From: CAUZEB01 sp963578655
GTDB lineage: Bacteria; Chloroflexota; Dehalococcoidia; Lucifugimonadales; CAUZEB01
Length of the DNA stretch: 10,158 bases
Direction: 5' to 3'
NCBI GenBank assembly: GCA_963578655.1
Contig: CAUZEB010000058.1
Span: 1-10,158 of the forward strand
Shown here: piece by piece, positions 6,323 to 10,158 of the stretch
Numbering within the stretch: position 1 is the first letter of the stretch
How the letters are laid out: every line of letters starts with the position of its first letter
Notes under the pieces: model-generated
What the model was told of the DNA's origin: nothing
What the model saw: only the letters and a program-made list of their open reading frames with translations
The model's database searches: none
Translations under genes and position numbers: made by a program

Positions 6323-7030
6323 TTAGACAAGAGTCTGTTGCTGTGGATTCTCGCTCGTTTCAGTAGTTTCTCTTTGTTCATGTGATATAGAACCAGGATT
6401 ACTGGGGCGAGAGTTAGAACTTCTTCGTCTTGAATTGTCACCGGGTCTAGAAAGGTTTCTGCTTTTAGTTTTTTTGCGAGTCCACAGACCCTTGAAGTAT
6501 GTTGGCGAGAAATACTCCCTGTCGTCTGCTATATTTGCTAGGTCAGTCGATAAGTTTGACGGGAAAGCCGCTAGCTCAACGTGTTTACCTGTGTCTTTAA
6601 CAGCTTTGACAGCGTAAGCAAAGTCTCCGTCACCACTAACTAGTATGGCTACGTCGTAAAGATCACTCCACGCAAGTTTTAGTAGATCCGTGGCTAACAT
6701 AATATCTATGCCCTTTTCAACCGCTGTATCGCCCCTAATTTTGGATTGTCCTAACCGTACTTCTAAATATGGGGTACTGTATAATGCGCTTAGGAATTTT
6801 TGCTGATCCAAGTAGGCTTGGGCATTACGTTCTGCATCTCTCAGCACATTGTAGTAGTATGTGCGATATATTTTACGACCTTTGCTAAGCTTTTTGGAGA
6901 AAGCTGCAAAATCTAAGTCAAATCTCTTGCAATTTTCCTCTAGGCTATGATATAGGTTGCTTCCATCTATGAAGATAGCAACGCGTTGTTCACTGGTGTT
7001 TGTCGTTTGATTTTGTGCATTTAAAGTCAT
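6323..7030 (-). CDS. NYN-domain (PIN-like) putative RNase with basic tail
   Basis: A 235-aa protein of the NYN/LabA (DUF88) family, which has a PIN-like fold and is associated with metal-dependent RNA cleavage. Seen in order: the first acidic motif VAIFIDGSNLYHSL with Asp22 and Asn25, the middle motif KGIDIMLATDLLKLA with Asp109 and Asp115, and SGDGDF with Asp134 and Asp136. These acidic residues form the usual active-site set, so the domain looks intact. Residues from about 184 form a tail with Arg/Lys/Ser clusters (TRKKTKSRNLSR, SRRRSSNSRP), then Gln/Glu/Thr-rich sequence. It is probably disordered and may bind RNA. It lies 35 bp downstream of the aminotransferase on the same strand with no terminator between, so it is probably co-transcribed. 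AGGGAA lies 11 nt before the ATG, a rather long spacing. The RNA target is unknown. Confidence 0.88.
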   Translation of the reverse strand: MTLNAQNQTTNTSEQRVAIFIDGSNLYHSLEENCKRFDLDFAAFSKKLSKGRKIYRTYYYNVLRDAERNAQAYLDQQKFLSALYSTPYLEVRLGQSKIRGDTAVEKGIDIMLATDLLKLAWSDLYDVAILVSGDGDFAYAVKAVKDTGKHVELAAFPSNLSTDLANIADDREYFSPTYFKGLWTRKKTKSRNLSRPGDNSRRRSSNSRPSNPGSISHEQRETTETSENPQQQTLV

Positions 7031-7065
7031 TAAGTTTAAACTTCCCTGTTTGAAATTATTTTAAT

Positions 7066-8448
7066 TTAAGCCATATAATTGAAACCAAGTTCTCCTTCCA
7101 ATTCCCATAGTGAAAGATCTACCGCGTGAATTATTTCGTCCACTTCGCTCTGCGTGATGCATAAGGGCGGTCCAATTTGTATAACGTTAGTGCTCATACG
7201 TAGAATTAGTCCGTGAGATCTAAATTTTTCGTTTAGACGACCTGGTATGTTCACTGTAACATCGTATGGTTTTTTGGTTATTCTATCTTCGACTAGTTCA
7301 ACTGCGACCATTAGTCCCAAACCTCTCACGTCTCCGATTATAGGGTGGTCTATTTGTAAACCTTGCAATTGATCTTTTAGATACTTCCCTACTACTTCAG
7401 CATTTCCTACTAGATCTTCGGTTTCCATTATTTCAATATTCTTCAGAGATGCTGCAGCTGCTACGGGATGACCAGCAAAAGTCAAGGAATGACGGAGATA
7501 ATTACCTTCGCCTCCAAAATAGTCTGCTATCTCTTTTTTCACTATAGTTGCTGCTAGTGGTAAGTAGCTGCTTACAATGCCTTTAGCGACTACCATAATA
7601 TCTGGAACAATGTTCCAATGTTCGATGGCGAACATCTTTCCTGTTCGACCAAAACCACTTATTACCTCATCGTCTATTAATAATATGCCATATTTATCAC
7701 ATATGTCTCTTAGCATCGGCCAATATTCATCGCCCGGTACCGCGGCTCCCATAGGATTGGAGACCGGTTCTGCAATCACAGCCGCTATGGTTTTAGGATT
7801 ATGGAAAAGGATAAGATCCTCTATTGCTTGGGCGCATCTTATTGCACATTCCGAAGAGGAAGAGCCGGCAAGTTCACATCGATAAGGAAGCGGTTGAGGA
7901 GCGTGCAGCGTACCGGGATAGATAGGCTCCCAATCTGCGCGCGGTTGAGCTGCCATGGATCCCAACCATAGAACCCCACCAGTTGTACCGTGGTATGATC
8001 CTTTCCTACTTATAATTTTATACCTGCCATGTTCACCGCGTCTCTTGTGATAAGCTCTGGCTATTTTGAGAGCCGTTTCTGTGGCTTCTGATCCTCCGCT
8101 GACTGGAAATACGCGGCTTAAACTACCAGGAGTAATTTCTGCTAGTTTCTTCGCTAGTTTAATAGTAGGGGCGGTTGTAGTACCGTTGGAAAAATAGGTT
8201 AATTTCAGCATTTGCTCATATGCGGCATTAGCGATCTCTTCTCGACCATAGCCCACATTAACAGAATTGTACCCGCCGTTCACGTCTATCCAGGTTTTTC
8301 CCTCAGAATCCGTGACTTTAGTACCCTTCCCTTCTACAATGATTGAGGGATTACCTTGCTCGGACATTTGAGTCCAATCTAGGTTGTGCATCCAGAGATA
8401 TCTTAGAGCCGACTCTTTAAGAGAATCACTTTCAATAGCGCTTGTCAT
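7066..8448 (-). CDS. Class III PLP-dependent aminotransferase
   Basis: A 460-aa aminotransferase of class III, the omega-amino acid:pyruvate / 4-aminobutyrate type, which moves an amino group from an amine or omega-amino acid to a keto acid; it is cytosolic. Seen are SGGSEATETALKIARAYH (residues 117-134, PLP phosphate binding), SYHGTTGG (151-158, aromatic residue stacking on PLP), IAEPV, LLIDDEVISGFGRTG with the ring-nitrogen Asp260, Lys289 in VVAKGIVSS as the Schiff-base lysine, and TFAGHPVAAAASL (323-335). All core residues are present, so it should be active. The substrate cannot be assigned by motif; amine, beta-alanine or taurine-like substrates are possible. AAGGA lies 8 nt before the ATG. 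It is transcribed away from an LLM oxidoreductase and sits first in a likely two-gene unit with the NYN protein. A 21-bp perfect palindrome at its promoter suggests repressor control. Confidence 0.93.
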   Translation of the reverse strand: MTSAIESDSLKESALRYLWMHNLDWTQMSEQGNPSIIVEGKGTKVTDSEGKTWIDVNGGYNSVNVGYGREEIANAAYEQMLKLTYFSNGTTTAPTIKLAKKLAEITPGSLSRVFPVSGGSEATETALKIARAYHKRRGEHGRYKIISRKGSYHGTTGGVLWLGSMAAQPRADWEPIYPGTLHAPQPLPYRCELAGSSSSECAIRCAQAIEDLILFHNPKTIAAVIAEPVSNPMGAAVPGDEYWPMLRDICDKYGILLIDDEVISGFGRTGKMFAIEHWNIVPDIMVVAKGIVSSYLPLAATIVKKEIADYFGGEGNYLRHSLTFAGHPVAAAASLKNIEIMETEDLVGNAEVVGKYLKDQLQGLQIDHPIIGDVRGLGLMVAVELVEDRITKKPYDVTVNIPGRLNEKFRSHGLILRMSTNVIQIGPPLCITQSEVDEIIHAVDLSLWELEGELGFNYMA

Positions 8449-8492
8449 AACTTCTATCCTTGTGCAAGCCTTACTTCACGATAGTGTCTTCT

Positions 8493-8513
8493 TAAACATG
8501 ATCATCATGTTTA
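8493..8513. promoter_or_regulatory. Perfect 21-bp palindrome, likely operator
   Basis: Two 10-bp arms, TAAACATGAT (8493-8502) and ATCATGTTTA (8504-8513), are exact reverse complements around a single central base. The site begins at the last base of the predicted -10 box of the aminotransferase and runs across its start site. This is where a dimeric helix-turn-helix repressor would block transcription. No regulator gene lies in the window. The A/T-rich arms and absence of a T run make a terminator unlikely. Confidence 0.65.
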
Positions 8514-8541
8514 GTGTATCCTCCCTTGATAACTAGTACAA
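8513..8541 (-). promoter_or_regulatory. Predicted promoter of the aminotransferase
   Basis: On the - strand TTGTAC (8536-8541) is followed by 17 nt and TACACT (8513-8518); each box matches 4/6 of consensus at ideal spacing. Transcription would start near 8506, inside the 21-bp palindrome, leaving a leader of about 58 nt. The boxes are only moderate; the position relative to the palindrome adds support. Confidence 0.45.
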
Positions 8542-8611
8542 GCCATAGTGGTATATACAGTTTCTAGAAATAGAACTAAACTGTTATAGATTGACTTGTG
8601 TCATAGAATGT

Positions 8612-8621
8612 GAACATGTTC
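8612..8621. promoter_or_regulatory. Palindrome GAACATGTTC in the divergent region
   Basis: A perfect 10-bp palindrome about 110 bp upstream of the LLM start. Its ACATG core also occurs in the 21-bp palindrome nearby, and TGAACATGT recurs at 2521-2529 by the esterase transcription start. TTTCTAGAAA at 8561-8570 is another perfect 10-bp palindrome in the same gap. Any of these could be binding sites; short palindromes are common in AT-rich DNA. Confidence 0.3.
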
Positions 8622-8717
8622 TATTTTGCCGATTCGAATGTTCAACGCGTGAGTTAGGTATAGCGGACTATTTATAACATCTTTGGCTATTACCTATTAT
8701 ATTCTGAATAAGTCATT

Positions 8718-8722
8718 AGGAG
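8718..8722 (+). promoter_or_regulatory. Ribosome binding site of the LLM oxidoreductase
   Basis: AGGAG 6 nt before ATG 8729, fixing that start. I found no convincing -35/-10 pair for this gene in the gap upstream. Confidence 0.7.
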
Positions 8723-8728
8723 ACTCGT

Positions 8729-9778
8729 ATGAAATTTGGAACAATTATGTTCCCTGTAAGCCATAATCCTGAACGTGACGGAATTGTTATAGATAATGCT
8801 CTTAAAGAGATAGAATTAATGGAACATTTAGATTTCGATGCAGTATGGCTGACTGAACATCATTTTGACGGGGCGTCTGCATATGCCGATCCCGTGGTAT
8901 TTGCAGCTGCCGTTGCTTCTCTCACGAGTAAGATAAAAATCGGATTCGCTGTGCTCGAATTGGCTTTCCATCATCCTGTTCGTTTAGCTGCGCAAACAGC
9001 ACTTCTAGATAATTTAAGTAAAGGGCGCCTTATTGTTGGTTTAGGAAGAGGTTCGGCATTCAATCACTACGAATACATCGGATTCGGTCTCACAATGGAA
9101 GAAGGATTAGAAAGGTTGCCCGAAGCCGAAGATTTATTGATAAAGGCTTGGACCACTAAAGACCTGCAATACGAAGGAAAATTTTGGAAAGTTGCTTTTC
9201 CTGAGCTTCGTCCAAAACCCTTTCAGAAGCCTCACCCACCCTTGGTGAGGGCATGCATAAGTGAAAAGTCTACAGTTGAGATGGCTAGAATTGGTCGGCC
9301 AATTCTTCTAGGAGGTGTGGATGTAGAGGTAGCTCGAAGTCGCCTAGCAGTTTATGAGAGCACCATGAAAGAGGTAGGATTTGGTCATAATATAATAGAA
9401 GACACTCTTGATAAAACGTGGATATCTAAGAATCTGTTTGTGGGTGAAAGTTATTCACACGCACGGGAGATCGCGGAAGCAGGCTTTGTAAGAGAACGCA
9501 AGCATTTCCGTGAAGCAAGAGAACTTTACAATCCTGGTGGATTTCCGGTTCAAGAGCCTAACAAACCGCCCCCAGCTAGTGAGGACTTTGATAAGTCCTT
9601 CATTATTGGCACGGACAGCCAAGTTGCAGATCAGATTGCTGAAATGAGAGATATAGGAGCCCGAAATCTAATGTTTAAAATCAATATAGGGGAACTGGAC
9701 ACAACAGATGTCCAGTCCTCCATGCGTCTGTTCTCGCAAAAAGTGATGCCATTATTTAAAGATGTATATGACACCTAG
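8729..9778 (+). CDS. LLM-class (luciferase-like) flavin-dependent oxidoreductase
   Basis: A 349-aa TIM-barrel protein of the bacterial luciferase-like family, whose members use reduced FMN or F420 for monooxygenation or hydride transfer on organic substrates. Seen are the N-terminal strand MKFGTIMFP, VWLTEHHFDG at residues 39-48 with the paired His seen in LuxA-type monooxygenases (His44, His45), HHPVRLAAQTALLDNLSKGR (81-100) and LIVGLGRGS (101-109), the PFQKPHPPLVRAC substrate/flavin-side loop, and the C-terminal FIIGTDSQVADQIAEM segment. It is full length, without a signal peptide. The LuxA-like EHHF favours an FMN-dependent monooxygenase over an F420 enzyme, but this is inference. It is divergent from the aminotransferase and converges with a second LLM gene. 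The substrate is unknown. Confidence 0.92.
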   Translation: MKFGTIMFPVSHNPERDGIVIDNALKEIELMEHLDFDAVWLTEHHFDGASAYADPVVFAAAVASLTSKIKIGFAVLELAFHHPVRLAAQTALLDNLSKGRLIVGLGRGSAFNHYEYIGFGLTMEEGLERLPEAEDLLIKAWTTKDLQYEGKFWKVAFPELRPKPFQKPHPPLVRACISEKSTVEMARIGRPILLGGVDVEVARSRLAVYESTMKEVGFGHNIIEDTLDKTWISKNLFVGESYSHAREIAEAGFVRERKHFREARELYNPGGFPVQEPNKPPPASEDFDKSFIIGTDSQVADQIAEMRDIGARNLMFKINIGELDTTDVQSSMRLFSQKVMPLFKDVYDT

Positions 9779-9791
9779 GATGTCAGGAATA

Positions 9792-10158
9792 TTACCTCAA
9801 AACTTCAATCGCAATATTATCTAAAGTTTTCTTAGTTTCTATTTCATCTGCAGTGGGCAAACGTATTGTAACTCCGTTTGCTCCTGCTTTTGCAAATTGA
9901 TTGATCAAATCACCATCAGCTTCCTGGCCAAATACAATTATCTGAATCGACTCTGGATCCCGATTTGCCTCAGCTGCGAGCTCATTTAATCTAATACGGC
10001 CTTTGCGAACATCCTCTGGCGTTACTCTGTTTGGTAACCAACCATCACCATATTCAATAACTCTTCTGAAAACGTTTTTGGCCATGCCTCCTAAAAAGAC
10101 AGGAGGATGAGGCCGCTGTACGGATCTAGGGAAGGAATATACTGGTGGAAAATCGTAA
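9792..10158 (-). CDS. LLM-class oxidoreductase, C-terminal part (runs off right edge)
   Basis: The frame is open from the stop at 9792 to the window edge, so the gene begins outside. The ATG at 10085 is internal: 24 further sense codons precede it in frame, ending in QRPHPPVFLGG. That is the standard loop of luciferase-like oxidoreductases, which continues across the ATG into RVIEYGDGWLPN. The visible 122 residues cover this loop, the EYGDGWLP motif, a helix-rich segment, and the C-terminal GANGVTIRLPTADE strand-helix. PHPP(V/I)xxGG followed by YGDGWLP is typical of the F420-dependent-like branch, differing from the neighbour; the cofactor is not certain. It converges with the other LLM gene across 13 bp, too short for a terminator. 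Confidence 0.9.
   Translation of the reverse strand, partial: YDFPPVYSFPRSVQRPHPPVFLGGMAKNVFRRVIEYGDGWLPNRVTPEDVRKGRIRLNELAAEANRDPESIQIIVFGQEADGDLINQFAKAGANGVTIRLPTADEIETKKTLDNIAIEVLR

Overview
The window is about 10 kb of AT-leaning, gene-dense bacterial chromosome. It holds core housekeeping and amino-acid genes (pnp end, dapB, asd, dapA, purA), one NYN-domain protein, and four catabolic-type enzymes: an HSL-family esterase, a class III aminotransferase and two luciferase-like (LLM) flavin oxidoreductases. The mix of a pnp-dapB-asd-dapA block with LLM oxidoreductases and an esterase resembles marine Chloroflexota of the SAR202/Dehalococcoidia type. That assignment is inference from gene content and low GC; no rRNA or other phylogenetic marker is present. 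I saw no tRNA, rRNA, CRISPR array, transposase or phage gene.

Left part (1-4816): the 3' end of pnp (KH end, S1 domain, Arg-rich tail) is followed by dapB on the same strand. A 150-bp non-coding stretch with a 13-bp direct repeat comes next, then an oppositely oriented alpha/beta-hydrolase with its own good sigma70-type promoter. After a 358-bp AT-rich divergent intergenic region come asd and dapA on the + strand. Asd makes aspartate semialdehyde, DapA condenses it with pyruvate, and DapB reduces the product, so three consecutive lysine/meso-diaminopimelate steps lie here. The esterase cassette separates dapB from asd and dapA and looks like an insertion into an otherwise continuous lysine gene block.

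Middle part (4880-8448): three genes lie on the - strand. In transcription order they are a PLP-dependent class III aminotransferase, an NYN-domain (PIN-like) putative RNase with a basic tail 35 bp downstream, and purA (adenylosuccinate synthetase) behind its own extended -10 promoter. dapA and purA converge.

Right part (8449-10158): a 280-bp divergent intergenic region separates the aminotransferase from a + strand LLM oxidoreductase. It carries a perfect 21-bp inverted repeat lying just downstream of a predicted -10 box for the aminotransferase, the best candidate operator in the window. A second LLM oxidoreductase converges tail-to-tail with the first across 13 bp. Its reading frame stays open to the right edge, so it is a 5'-truncated gene and does not start at the internal ATG at 10085.

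Start choices worth noting: asd starts at TTG behind a perfect GGAGG. The esterase starts at ATG 2473, purA at ATG 6178, and dapB possibly at TTG 587, each shorter than the longest open frame. No wholly new system was found. The operator-controlled aminotransferase/NYN unit and the interrupted dap block are the most interesting points.
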